A stretch of 64,000 bases of DNA. Origin: Candidatus Falkowiibacteriota bacterium. GTDB lineage: Bacteria > Patescibacteriota > Patescibacteriia > Patescibacteriales > UBA12465. Positions 43,465 through 51,956 of the stretch are shown one piece after another. Both the position numbers and the translations under genes were made by a program. Each line of letters begins with the position of its first letter. The stretch's first letter is position 1. The stretch spans positions 25,495 to 89,494 of the forward strand of contig JAPLVY010000005.1 in NCBI GenBank assembly GCA_026396875.1, given 5' to 3'. Under the pieces are notes generated by a model. It was not told the DNA's origin, ran no database searches, and saw only the letters and a program-made list of their open reading frames with translations.

Positions 43465-46080
43465 TTAATGGTTAAGCATTTTTTTCAATTCTTCTCTCAT
43501 CGCCAGGAGTCTCGTCTGCTCTTTTTCTACTAGTGCTGCCGGCGCCTTGGCAACAAACTCTTCGTTGGCCAAACGACCACTGAGAAGAGAAATCATTTTT
43601 TCCAAATTTTCCCTCTCTTTATGCAATCTCATTTTTTCTTTTTCCTGATCGACTGCTCCCAAAAGATAAATCTCTACTCCACCAACTATTATTGCGATTG
43701 ATTCTTTTGGCTGTTCAGTCTTTTCTGCTACCTCAATTTCCGAGATGCCTGTTTTCAAATTCTTAATGATTTCTAATTGGGAATTTATCAAAGAAGAGTG
43801 GTTATTGTTAAAAATCAGTGCCTTAACTTTTCTGGCGGGTTCAACTCTGTTTTCGCTGCGACCGTTACGAACACCAATAATAATGTCCTGTATTAGAGAA
43901 TAATCGCGCACAGCCTCATCATCTTTTCTGCCAAAAGTTCCTGGCCATTGCTTCACAATCAATAAATCATTATTGAACTGCGACCAAATTTCTTCGGTTA
44001 CATAAGGAATAAAAGGGTGCCAGAGAACCAGAATGCTCTTCAAAAGATGAGCTAGAATCTCCTCTTTGCCTTTTTCAACCTTAGCAATTTCAAGATACCA
44101 ATCGGCAAGTTTATTCCAAGTAAAGTTACTTAACTCTTCGGCCGCCAAAGAAAAATTGAAATCATCTAATTTTTCACGAACCAAATTCGCCGTTTGATGC
44201 AACTCAGCCATAATCCAGCGGTCAGCCAGAGTTTTCGGTTCCGGCAGTGAATCTAGGTCGCAAGAAGATGTCTCTTCTGATAAATCACTAAGGATAAAGC
44301 GAGAGATATTCCAGAGTTTGTTAATAAAATTTCTTTTAGCTGCAACCTTTTCTTCGCTATAACGGGAATCATTGCCTGGGGTACTACCAGTAAGAAGCGA
44401 GAGTCTGAGCGCGTCGGCGCCATAAATATTAATCACGTCTATCGGGTCAACGCCATTGCCTTTAGATTTAGACATCTTTTTGCCTTTACTATCAAGAATA
44501 GTGCCATGCAAATAAACTTTTTCAAAAGGAATTTCATTAATTGCAAATAGTGACATCATAACCATCCGAGAGACCCAGAGAGTTAAAATTTCATAACCAG
44601 TTTCTAACACCTGAGTTGGGTGGAATCTTTTCAGGTCTCCTATTTTTTTACCTTCCTGAAAATTATTTGGCCAACCTAATGTCGAAAAAGTCCACATCCC
44701 AGAAGAAAACCAGGTATCCAGAGTATCGCCATCCTGCAACCAGCCATCGCCTTGCGGAACTGATTCTCCGACAAATATTTCTTCACCGCGATACCACACT
44801 GGGATCTCGTGACCAAACCAAATTTGTCGAGAGATACACCAATCCCTCAAATTACTCATCCAGCTCTCAAAGCTTTTTCCAAATCGATCCGGCAAGAATT
44901 CAATATCTTTCCCTTTATAAGCCGCGATTGCCTTCTCCTTCAGGGTCTGGCCATCAAAACGAGCGACCGGTCTGTCCACACCAATAAACCACTGCTTAGA
45001 AAGTAGCGGCTCGATCGGTGAATCACAACGATAGCAGGAAGAAAGATTGTTCGAAAAAATTTTCTCCTCAATCATTAGTCCGGAAGTTTGTAATTTTTCA
45101 ACTATTTTAGCTCTGGCCTCCAGCGCGCTCAATCCAGAATATTCACCAAAATTTTCTTTAATTTTTCCATTCTCGTCAATTACTTTCACTGTTTCTAGCC
45201 CTTGGTCTTGAGCCATTTGCCAGTCAACCATGGAATGAGCTGGTGTAACTCCTAGGGCGCCCGTACCGAAATCCATTTCTACTTTTCTATCGCCAATAAT
45301 CTTCAGCTTTAGTTTCTGTCCACAAAAATCAACTGAAAATTCCTTACCAAGATATTTTTGATAACGCTCGTCTTTCGGGTTCACGGCCACGGCAGTATCG
45401 CCCAGCTTGGTTTCTGGCCTAGTAGTAGAAATTGCAAAAGGAAAGTCTACTGAATATTTGAAAGTGTACAGTTTTGCTTCTTGTTCGTGATATTCAACTT
45501 CATCGTCAGATAAAGTAGAGTGACATCTCGGACACCAATTAACGATTCTTTCTCCACGATAAATCACCCCATCCTGATACATATCAATAAACATCTTGCG
45601 CACTGCCTGTTGCCTCTCTTCATCAAGAGTGAAGGCAAGCCTTGACCAATCCAGGGAAGAGCCCATTTTTTTAGTCTGGCTTAGAATGGTCGCCTGAGTC
45701 TTATTGACAAATTCCCATACTTTTGACAGAAATACCTCTTTCCCTAAATCATGGCGAGTTTTTCCGGTAGACTTGAATAATTCTTTTTCAACAACATTTT
45801 GAGTGGCAATAGCAGCGTGATCTGTCCCCGGAAGCCAAAGAGTCCGATAACCGTTCATTCGGTGATAGCGAATCATGAGGTCTTCCAAAGCCAACATGGC
45901 GCTATGACCAATGTGCAACTTGGCGGTAATATTTGGAGGGGGCAAAATTATTGTGTAGTTTGGCGCATCATCAGATAAAGCTAGATTATCTGGGTTAAAA
46001 TAACCTGAATTTTCCCATTTTTGGTAAATATGGTCTTCGCATTCCTGAGGATTATAAACTTTTTCCATTTCTTTTTTCAT
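43465..46080 (-). CDS. valS: Valyl-tRNA synthetase
   Basis: Class I synthetase that charges tRNA-Val. The ATG at 46080 (MKKEMEKVYNPQ) gives 871 residues; an upstream frame is not needed. The HIGH motif is KLHIGHS near 49, KMSKS is GKKMSKSKGNG near 535, and the CP1 editing domain lies between. The anticodon domain follows and the C-terminal coiled coil (about 800-871) is complete, with KEKMRLHKERENLEKMISL. AAAGG directly precedes the ATG, which is close for a Shine-Dalgarno. It is the first gene of the valS-to-39281 group. Confidence 0.96.
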   Translation of the reverse strand: MKKEMEKVYNPQECEDHIYQKWENSGYFNPDNLALSDDAPNYTIILPPPNITAKLHIGHSAMLALEDLMIRYHRMNGYRTLWLPGTDHAAIATQNVVEKELFKSTGKTRHDLGKEVFLSKVWEFVNKTQATILSQTKKMGSSLDWSRLAFTLDEERQQAVRKMFIDMYQDGVIYRGERIVNWCPRCHSTLSDDEVEYHEQEAKLYTFKYSVDFPFAISTTRPETKLGDTAVAVNPKDERYQKYLGKEFSVDFCGQKLKLKIIGDRKVEMDFGTGALGVTPAHSMVDWQMAQDQGLETVKVIDENGKIKENFGEYSGLSALEARAKIVEKLQTSGLMIEEKIFSNNLSSCYRCDSPIEPLLSKQWFIGVDRPVARFDGQTLKEKAIAAYKGKDIEFLPDRFGKSFESWMSNLRDWCISRQIWFGHEIPVWYRGEEIFVGESVPQGDGWLQDGDTLDTWFSSGMWTFSTLGWPNNFQEGKKIGDLKRFHPTQVLETGYEILTLWVSRMVMMSLFAINEIPFEKVYLHGTILDSKGKKMSKSKGNGVDPIDVINIYGADALRLSLLTGSTPGNDSRYSEEKVAAKRNFINKLWNISRFILSDLSEETSSCDLDSLPEPKTLADRWIMAELHQTANLVREKLDDFNFSLAAEELSNFTWNKLADWYLEIAKVEKGKEEILAHLLKSILVLWHPFIPYVTEEIWSQFNNDLLIVKQWPGTFGRKDDEAVRDYSLIQDIIIGVRNGRSENRVEPARKVKALIFNNNHSSLINSQLEIIKNLKTGISEIEVAEKTEQPKESIAIIVGGVEIYLLGAVDQEKEKMRLHKERENLEKMISLLSGRLANEEFVAKAPAALVEKEQTRLLAMREELKKMLNH

Positions 46081-46171
46081 ACCTTTAAAATTACCAAAAA
46101 AAACCCTGCTAGTCAACTAAAAATGCCAATAAAAATCTGCAGAAAAAGGGGCTAACTGGCCTCTGTCTTTC

Positions 46172-46200
46172 TTGACTTGCTGACACGGGCAAGCTATATT
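46172..46200 (+). promoter_or_regulatory. Promoter of the DHH-family gene
   Basis: TTGACT (46172-46177) and TATATT (46195-46200) are 17 nt apart. The start near 46207 lies before the out-of-frame ATG at 46240, which supports that ATG as the original start. Confidence 0.6.
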
Positions 46201-46288
46201 TAGAGGTCGAGCCAAAAGAAAGTAGAAAGCATCGAATCCATGTTAAATACCAACCAACAATTTTTCAGCCAACTAGAAAAAGCCAATA

Positions 46289-47365
46289 ATGTTTTGGTGG
46301 TCTTTGCTAATGACTGGAACGGCGACGCTTGGCCAACAGTTAGGAAAAAATATCGATATTTCTGCCTCTCCAGACTGGAAAAATAAAACGACTGTCAAAA
46401 ATTCTTTTTGGTCGTTCTTGCCTTCATTTGAAAAAATTAGTAATAAGATTGAAAATCTTCGAAAGTTTATCGTTTCGTTAAATATAAAAGATGCCAAGGT
46501 TAGCCAGATAAAATACCTCGTCGAAAAAGATTCTTTGAACTTTATTATTTCCCCCGCCGAAGGGTGGTTTAAACCTGAAGATATTAGCACTTCAGAAAGT
46601 GGCTTTAAGTATGATCTGATTATCACAATAAACTGCCAAGACTTAGAATCTTTGGGCGAAATATACTACCAAAACATTGAATTTTTTTACCAAACAACCA
46701 TCATAAACATTGATCATCAAGCAGAAAATGAAGATTTTGGCCAGATAAATCTAACCGATTTAAATGCAGTTTCTGTGAGCGAAATTATCTATGAGCTATT
46801 TAGCGAAAAGGATAATCTAATCAATGAAGACGTAGCGACTTGTCTTCTTTTGGGAATTATCACTAAAACAAAAAACTTCAAAACCACCAATCTCACCCCC
46901 AAAACCCTGCTAAACACTTCAAAATTGATTAGTCTGGGCGCTAACCGCGAAGAAATAATTAATCGTTTATATCGTTCTCGTGATTTCAAAGTACTAAAAC
47001 TCTGGGGCAAGGTACTAAATAATATCAGGTCAGAACAAGACGGCCTGCTGATCTATTCTTTTGTTAAGCCTGATGATTTTTTAGAAACTGGCACTGACAA
47101 TAGCTGTTTATCGGAAATAATTGACGAATTAATTGCCAATTTGCCGGAGGCTAAAATGATTTTAATCTTCACTGAAGAATCAGGCGGTAAAACAAAAGTT
47201 CTAATTCACGCTCAAAAAAATAGCAACCCTCTTATAATATTCAAAGACTATCAAGTAAGTGGCAGCAATAAATTCTGCCAACTGGAAATTTCAGGATCAA
47301 TTATTGAAAATACCGAGAAGATCGTGGCCTTAGGGAAAAAAGACCTTGCTAAATTAGGCTCATAA
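46289..47365 (+). CDS. DHH-family phosphoesterase, probably frameshifted at the 5' end
   Basis: A 358-residue frame resembling the DHH/DHHA1 family (nano-RNase, pAp phosphatase or RecJ-like). IINIDHQAENEDFGQINLTDLNAVSVSEIIYEL is the family's central motif, with DHQ in place of DHH (about 145-175; given here in two overlapping parts, IINIDHQAENEDFGQINL and TDLNAVSVSEIIYEL). The first metal motif is missing. It is found in the other frame as NNVLVVFANDWNGDA, in an open frame 46240-46386 that starts at a good ATG after a promoter. The two frames join around 46325 by a one-base shift, with about nine residues fewer than normal. The product is probably inactive, or it is made by frameshifting; an assembly error is also possible. 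Confidence 0.6.
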   Translation: MFWWSLLMTGTATLGQQLGKNIDISASPDWKNKTTVKNSFWSFLPSFEKISNKIENLRKFIVSLNIKDAKVSQIKYLVEKDSLNFIISPAEGWFKPEDISTSESGFKYDLIITINCQDLESLGEIYYQNIEFFYQTTIINIDHQAENEDFGQINLTDLNAVSVSEIIYELFSEKDNLINEDVATCLLLGIITKTKNFKTTNLTPKTLLNTSKLISLGANREEIINRLYRSRDFKVLKLWGKVLNNIRSEQDGLLIYSFVKPDDFLETGTDNSCLSEIIDELIANLPEAKMILIFTEESGGKTKVLIHAQKNSNPLIIFKDYQVSGSNKFCQLEISGSIIENTEKIVALGKKDLAKLGS

Positions 47366-47397
47366 TGATATAGATTCAATAGACGATTGAAGCGATG

Positions 47398-47471
47398 GGG
47401 CATGTAGCTCAGCTGGTGAGAGCACCGCTCTTATAAAGCGGGGGTCGAGGGTTCGAGTCCCTCCATGCCCA
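47398..47471 (+). tRNA. tRNA-Ile(UAU)
   Basis: The acceptor GGGCATG pairs with CATGCCC, with A73. The anticodon arm CCGCT-CTTATAA-AGCGG gives UAU, and the T arm is GAGGG-TTCGAGT-CCCTC. No CCA is encoded. UAU anticodons are rare in bacteria, which normally read AUA with a lysidine-modified CAU. Confidence 0.9.
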
Positions 47472-47552
47472 CAAAAAAAGGTAAAATATCATTTACTTTT
47501 TGGATTAAAACTGATACATTAAAAATGCTTGAAATTCGGTTTTTATATAAAT

Positions 47553-47626
47553 GGGCTCGTAGCTCAGTTGGTTAGAGCGCTACGTTGACATCGTAGAGGT
47601 CTGCAGTTCGAGTCTGCACGGGCCCA
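47553..47626 (+). tRNA. tRNA-Val(GAC)
   Basis: The acceptor GGGCTCG pairs with CGGGCCC (one U-G), with A73. The anticodon arm CTACG-TTGACAT-CGTAG gives GAC. The following bases are CCCA, so CCA is not encoded in place. Confidence 0.92.
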
Positions 47627-47656
47627 CCCATTTTTTCTTTTTCCCTTTATTTGAAT

Positions 47657-48067
47657 ATGATTAACATCTTCTCTTCAAAAAAGAACCATTCCCGAGAAAG
47701 CGCCTTAACTCCAGAAGAACAGGCGTGGCCAAGGGTTATTGCTGCCGAGGGACAGCTAGCTGTAGATATTTACCAGCAGGAGAACCGCTTAATTGTGAAG
47801 TCCACAATTGCCGGGGCCAAGGCCGAAGATCTTAATATCAACCTACACAACGATTTGTTAACCATTAAGGGAACACGTGAATTAAAAGAAAATATCCGTG
47901 AAGAATATTATCTTTGCCGCGAATGTTATTGGGGTCCTTTTTCGCGTTCAATAATACTCCCCGTTGAAGTAGACTCGCAGAAAATCGAAGCCACCCTGGA
48001 AGACGGTGTTCTGACAATATCTCTTCTAATTTTAAAAAACTCTTCTATCTCTATCCAAGAAAAATAA
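47657..48067 (+). CDS. Hsp20/alpha-crystallin small heat-shock protein
   Basis: A 136-residue chaperone that holds unfolded proteins. The ATG at 47657 (MINIFSSKK) is chosen over a TTG two codons upstream. The alpha-crystallin domain runs from about 35 to 125: LAVDIYQQENRLIVKSTIAG, NDLLTIKGTRE, a broken PFSRSIILPVEVD and a final EDGVLTISL. The usual C-terminal IXI motif appears as SISI. It lies 30 nt after tRNA-Val and 1 nt before a small gene. No heat-shock operator was seen. Confidence 0.9.
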   Translation: MINIFSSKKNHSRESALTPEEQAWPRVIAAEGQLAVDIYQQENRLIVKSTIAGAKAEDLNINLHNDLLTIKGTRELKENIREEYYLCRECYWGPFSRSIILPVEVDSQKIEATLEDGVLTISLLILKNSSISIQEK

Positions 48068-48068
48068 T

Positions 48069-48311
48069 ATGTTTTCCGTCAAGATTAAGGCTTTCGAAAA
48101 AGATCAGGTCATTTTACAAGATGACGATGGTCGGCTTTATATTTGGCCAAAAAAAATCATAGGAGCCAACTTTAAAATTGGAGACACCCTTGGAATATCT
48201 ATTGAGAACAGAAGCCAGGAAAAAATAGAGGCACTGAAAAATGAACGGCCAGACAGTCAGAAACAAGCTCATGAAATTCTTAATGAAATCTTAAAAATCC
48301 AAGAAAAATGA
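48069..48311 (+). CDS. Small beta-rich protein, unknown
   Basis: An 80-residue protein. The first half has beta-strands (FSVKIKAFEKDQVILQ, then GRLYIWPKKIIGANFKIGD), which recall a DUF3006-like small barrel. The second half is one charged helix. It starts 1 nt after the hsp20 gene and overlaps the VanW gene by 4 nt. It is small and unassigned. Confidence 0.6.
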   Translation: MFSVKIKAFEKDQVILQDDDGRLYIWPKKIIGANFKIGDTLGISIENRSQEKIEALKNERPDSQKQAHEILNEILKIQEK

Positions 48312-50122
48312 AAAACCACTCTGCCCGATTAAAGATATTTCTTTATCTTTCATTACCAATCGCCATGCTATTGGTTTTTTTACTAATGCTGGGGCACTTG
48401 GCTTGGGCAAAAAAGTATGAATCGAGGATTTACCCAGGAATAAAAATTGGCGGTATCTCTCTGAGTGGACTAACTAAAGCCGAAGCAAAAACAAAAATCA
48501 ATGAACGAGCAGATCAGCTTGAAAAGGGTGGATTGATCTTTGAATTAAATAATAAAAAAATATCTATACCAGGAGAAATAATTGCTGATTCTAGCGATTT
48601 CACTCAAGAAGCCTTCAGGATAAATCGCGACCTAACCCTAGAAAAAGCCTTTAACTACGGGCGAGACAATAATTTTTTCAATAGCTTTTCTCGCTGGATT
48701 TTTGGTAATTGGCATTCCTATGACTTACCCTCAGAATTTAATTTTGATTCGGAAGTTCTGAGCAAGGCACTACAAGCAGACTTTGGTGACCAGGAAACCG
48801 CCAAGCAAAATGCTTTCTTAAAATTAAATAATCAAGGAGAATTGGAAGTGACGCCAGAAAAAAACGGTTTAGCCATTGATTACCAACAAGCAGTAGAAAT
48901 TGCCAAAAAATCGCTAGCCGACCTAAGTTCAGACCCCATCGAACTAAAAACTACCGTAGTTAAACCAGATACTAGCTCCGAGGATTTAGCCTCCCTTGCT
49001 ACTGAAGCTAAAAAAATAAGCGATTTAGCACCAATAAAGATAAAGTCTAACGATTATTTTTCGTCAGTTGATAAGGCGACTCTAATCTCCTGGGTAAAAG
49101 CCGGAGGGGATAATAAAATTACCTTGGACAAAGATAAAATCATTGCTTTTCTGAACGAAAAATTAGCACCGAGAGTCGATCAAGAAGTTAAATCTCCGCG
49201 TTTTGAAATGAAAGACGGAAAAATGTCCTATTGGCAGGCAGGAGAAGAGGGGAGAAAAATTAATCCAGAAAAATCAGCCGATCAAATAATTAATGGAATT
49301 ATTCAGGGAAAACTAAGAGAGATACTCATCGAGACAGAAATTATACCTTTCGTTTCGCTGGAAACCGGTGACGTAGTCATAAAAGAGCTTATTGGTACTG
49401 GACACTCAAACTTTAATGGTTCTCCGACTAATCGACGAACAAATATTGCCGTCGGAGCAAAAGCTGTTCATGGACTACTAATCAAACCAGGAGAAGAATT
49501 CTCTTTAGTCAAAGCTCTCGGGGAGATTGATGAAAAATCTGGCTATCTTCCAGAATTAGTAATTAAAAAGAATAAAACCGTTCCTGAATTCGGCGGTGGC
49601 CTATGTCAGGTTGGAACCACTATCTTCCGCGCCGCCCTATCTTCCGGACTACCAATCACTGCCAGACAAAATCACTCTTACCGAGTATCTTATTATGAAC
49701 CAGCTGGTACTGACGCGGCCATCTATGACCCACAACCGGATGTTCGTTTTATGAACGATACAGGAAGTTATATTCTAATCCAATCAAGAATTGTCAAAAA
49801 TGACATTTATTTCGATTTCTGGGGTGTTAGCGACGGAAGAAAAGCAACAAGCACTAAACCAACAATTTTTAATATTACTAAACCGGAAGCACCAAAGACC
49901 ATAATAACCAGTGACCTTAAGCCGGGAGAAAAAAAATGTACCGAGAAAGCTCATAACGGAGCAGACGCTTTCTTCGACTATACTGTCACCTATTTAGATG
50001 GTACCGTTAAGGAGAAACGTTTTAAATCGCATTACGTGCCCTGGCAAGAGGTGTGTTTAATCGGCGCAACTAGCACGGTCGCCACTTCTGAAACCACGAC
50101 TCCTGCCGTCATTGCCAATTAA
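48308..50122 (+). CDS. VanW family surface protein with peptidoglycan-binding-like domains
   Basis: A 604-residue protein with a membrane anchor (about 10-32). It then has two PG_binding_4-like (YkuD-associated) domains at about 90-200 and 230-340. The VanW domain at about 360-510 carries GEEFSLVKALGEIDEKSGYL, EFGGGLCQVGTTIFRAALSS and QNHSYRVSYYEPAGTDAAIY. The C-terminus has two Cys and a G5-like strand region, ending in a Ser/Thr-rich tail. VanW proteins are found in cell-envelope contexts of Gram-positive-like cells, but their exact role is unknown. It overlaps the preceding gene by 4 nt and ends in a terminator. Confidence 0.88.
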   Translation: MKNHSARLKIFLYLSLPIAMLLVFLLMLGHLAWAKKYESRIYPGIKIGGISLSGLTKAEAKTKINERADQLEKGGLIFELNNKKISIPGEIIADSSDFTQEAFRINRDLTLEKAFNYGRDNNFFNSFSRWIFGNWHSYDLPSEFNFDSEVLSKALQADFGDQETAKQNAFLKLNNQGELEVTPEKNGLAIDYQQAVEIAKKSLADLSSDPIELKTTVVKPDTSSEDLASLATEAKKISDLAPIKIKSNDYFSSVDKATLISWVKAGGDNKITLDKDKIIAFLNEKLAPRVDQEVKSPRFEMKDGKMSYWQAGEEGRKINPEKSADQIINGIIQGKLREILIETEIIPFVSLETGDVVIKELIGTGHSNFNGSPTNRRTNIAVGAKAVHGLLIKPGEEFSLVKALGEIDEKSGYLPELVIKKNKTVPEFGGGLCQVGTTIFRAALSSGLPITARQNHSYRVSYYEPAGTDAAIYDPQPDVRFMNDTGSYILIQSRIVKNDIYFDFWGVSDGRKATSTKPTIFNITKPEAPKTIITSDLKPGEKKCTEKAHNGADAFFDYTVTYLDGTVKEKRFKSHYVPWQEVCLIGATSTVATSETTTPAVIAN

Positions 50123-50145
50123 CCACCACAAAAACCCAAATAACC

Positions 50146-50175
50146 AAAAAACTATCCAACACTGGATAGTTTTTT
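50146..50175 (+). terminator. Intrinsic terminator after the VanW gene
   Basis: AAAAAACTATCC and GGATAGTTTTTT form a 12-bp stem with a 6-nt loop, 23 nt after the stop. The arms match those after topA. Confidence 0.9.
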
Positions 50176-50209
50176 AAAATATTGATAATAAAAAAGACCA
50201 ACTTAGACG

Positions 50210-50335
50210 GGTAGGCAAGAAAATCTCTTCTAGGAATTCCAGAGCTCGCAGCAATTGATAAATTTATTTATCAATTCTTGCAAGCCCAAAAAACCCTAGT
50301 AAGAAAATCCCCATGCTTGTCGTGCCTGACCCGTC
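50210..50335. repeat. Complex nested inverted-repeat element
   Basis: The outer arms GACGGGTAGGCA and TGCCTGACCCGTC pair over 12 positions with one bulge. An inner perfect 11-bp hairpin (AATTGATAAAT with ATTTATCAATT) lies near 50253-50276, flanked by further short pairs (CTT-CTAGG with CCTAGTAAG). The element lies in the 262-nt gap between the VanW and ComEC-like genes, with no ORF. It could be a structured RNA or a mobile remnant. Boundaries are approximate. Confidence 0.55.
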
Positions 50336-50384
50336 AAAATTGGCCTTCCTTTTTGTTTAGCAACTAATTATCGTATCATAGGAA

Positions 50385-51230
50385 TTACTCTTTGTCAATA
50401 GATATTTGTGGATAACTTGTCCCCAGAAAATTTAGGCTAATATTACCATTTATATCGGTGCGAAAGAATCTTATCCCCAGGGAAGAAAAGCGTGCCAAAA
50501 CACTTAATGACGGATGTTTGAAGCTATTACCTGCTCCGACAGATATAATTATTAACTGCGGATTTATGGCTTTAATAAAATTTTCACTATTTGAAGTATC
50601 AGATCCATGATGACTAGCCTTAAATACTGTTGCGGATAAATCCCCGCCGAGTGAAAGCAGTCCTAGTTCTTCATCTTTTTCGCCATCGCCAGCCAAAAAT
50701 ACTTTTGCTCCGCCACAAACCAATCTTAAAGCTAATGAGCGATTATTAATATTTTTATCCCCAGGATTGCTGGGTGGGAATAGCTCTAAATTACAATTTG
50801 GGCCAAAAATTATTTTTTGATAATCCATCAAGACCTCTGATGGAATATTGTGGCTTTTAGTGGCCACGAAGAGACTCTCGCAGGCATGGCTATCACAAAA
50901 ACTAGTGGCACTGATGATCCTGGCGACTCGGTAACGTCTTATTACTTGAATCAAACCCAAAGAATGGTCATCATGCTCATGACTCAGAATAAGCAGGTCT
51001 ATTTTCCGATCAAAAAAATTGAGATATTTGCCCAAACCAATAAGCACCTGATCATCAGGCCCACCATCCACCAGAATCTTTCTGCCATCAGGTAAAAATA
51101 TTAGAGCGGAATCTCCCTGCCCAACATCGAAGAATATTAGACGCACAGAATGAATAATTTTCTGGCTAGACAAGTCAAATAATAATCCGGCCAAGACAAA
51201 AATCGCAATAAAATATTTTTTAACAATCAT
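50385..51230 (-). CDS. ComEC/Rec2-like metallo-beta-lactamase-fold protein, stand-alone
   Basis: A 281-residue protein with an N-terminal hydrophobic segment (about 5-25) that is a signal peptide or anchor. The hydrolase domain that follows is like the C-terminal part of ComEC. FFDVGQGDSALIFLPDGRK and LSHEHDDHSLGL (metal site near 82-87) are clear, and KASHHGSDTS holds later ligands near 210. Nuclease activity in DNA uptake has been suggested for the ComEC domain. The membrane channel part is absent here and would have to be encoded elsewhere. Confidence 0.85.
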   Translation of the reverse strand: MIVKKYFIAIFVLAGLLFDLSSQKIIHSVRLIFFDVGQGDSALIFLPDGRKILVDGGPDDQVLIGLGKYLNFFDRKIDLLILSHEHDDHSLGLIQVIRRYRVARIISATSFCDSHACESLFVATKSHNIPSEVLMDYQKIIFGPNCNLELFPPSNPGDKNINNRSLALRLVCGGAKVFLAGDGEKDEELGLLSLGGDLSATVFKASHHGSDTSNSENFIKAINPQLIIISVGAGNSFKHPSLSVLARFSSLGIRFFRTDINGNISLNFLGTSYPQISIDKE

Positions 51231-51294
51231 TAACTAATTATCCACGGAAAAAGATAAATTAATTAATAGCAAAAGATAAATCAAACAACAAAAA

Positions 51295-51322
51295 GAAAAC
51301 ACCCGGAATTCCGGATGTTTTC
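51295..51322 (-). terminator. Terminator after the histone-like gene
   Basis: GAAAACA and TGTTTTC flank the perfect palindrome CCGGAATTCCGG. On the minus strand a T-run follows. It lies 42 nt past the stop at 51364. Confidence 0.8.
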
Positions 51323-51363
51323 TTTGTATTTTTCAAAACTTTTTTTCAGTTTAGAAAAGGAGA

Positions 51364-51558
51364 CTACTTTTTCTTAGCGACCACCTTTTTCACAGCTTTT
51401 TTCACGGTCTTTTTCACAGCTTTTTTAACAGCTTTTTTAACAGCCTTTTTAGGGGCGGCTTTTTTGACAGCCTTTTTGACAGTCTTCTTAGGAGCGGCTT
51501 TCTTCACCACTTTTTTGACGACTTTCTTTTTTGCGGCTGGTTTCTTTTTAGCTACCAT
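51364..51558 (-). CDS. Lys/Ala-rich histone H1-like DNA-binding protein
   Basis: A 64-residue protein built almost only of Lys, Ala, Val, Pro and Thr. It has short repeats of KKAVK and KKAAPK types and the tail VVAKKK. The composition matches the bacterial histone-H1-like (KAPKK-repeat) proteins that bind and compact DNA. A perfect AAGGAGGTG lies 7 nt before the ATG, and a good 17-nt-spaced promoter is upstream, so it is probably highly expressed. It stands alone between an AT-rich region and a terminator. DNA binding is inferred from composition only. Confidence 0.8.
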   Translation of the reverse strand: MVAKKKPAAKKKVVKKVVKKAAPKKTVKKAVKKAAPKKAVKKAVKKAVKKTVKKAVKKVVAKKK

Positions 51559-51914
51559 ATTTTCTCACCTCCTTTCATATAAAAAATATTTTTCGAAAAA
51601 AATTGTTAAGATTTTTTTCTCTCTTACTCATATTATAGCACTAGGGAAAATTGGTGACAATATTTTTTCAAGTTTTTTAAATTTATTTTTTAAAAAAGGT
51701 TAAAAAAAAATTTAAGAAGACAAAAAAAACAGTAAATCATAAATAGCCTTTATTTATATAACTAAAAATCATCGATGAAATTGTGGTAAAAAATTATTTT
51801 TTGAAATTAAAAAATATTTTTCTGCAAAAAAAATTATTTTTTCACTTTTTTTGACAGAAAAAAATTATCAAAAAAAATTTCGGATTTTTTTTTCAATTCA
51901 TTGGTGGTAAAAAA
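51559..51914. other. Very AT-rich intergenic region between the histone-like gene and glyS
   Basis: About 355 nt of mostly A/T runs without an ORF. Only the promoter at 51632-51660 was recognised. The long T and A tracts suggest curved DNA or a site for the nucleoid protein; no replication-origin gene is near. Confidence 0.6.
51632..51660 (-). promoter_or_regulatory. Promoter of the histone-like gene
   Basis: On the minus strand TTGTCA (51655-51660) and TATAAT (51632-51637) are 17 nt apart. The start near 51625 gives a leader of about 66 nt. Confidence 0.7.
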
Positions 51915-51939
51915 AAGAGGCGGCAAGTCGCCGCCTCTT
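51915..51939 (-). terminator. Intrinsic terminator of glyS
   Basis: AAGAGGCGGC and GCCGCCTCTT form a perfect 10-bp GC-rich stem with a 5-nt loop. On the minus strand it is followed by eight T. It lies 18 nt past the stop. Confidence 0.92.
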
Positions 51940-51956
51940 AATAAAACCTTTTTATC

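Noticed and set aside
50407..51245. Replication origin around the ComEC-like gene, from two DnaA-box-like sites (50407, 51237)
   Set aside because: One lies in coding sequence, the other is imperfect, and no dnaA, dnaN or box cluster is present.
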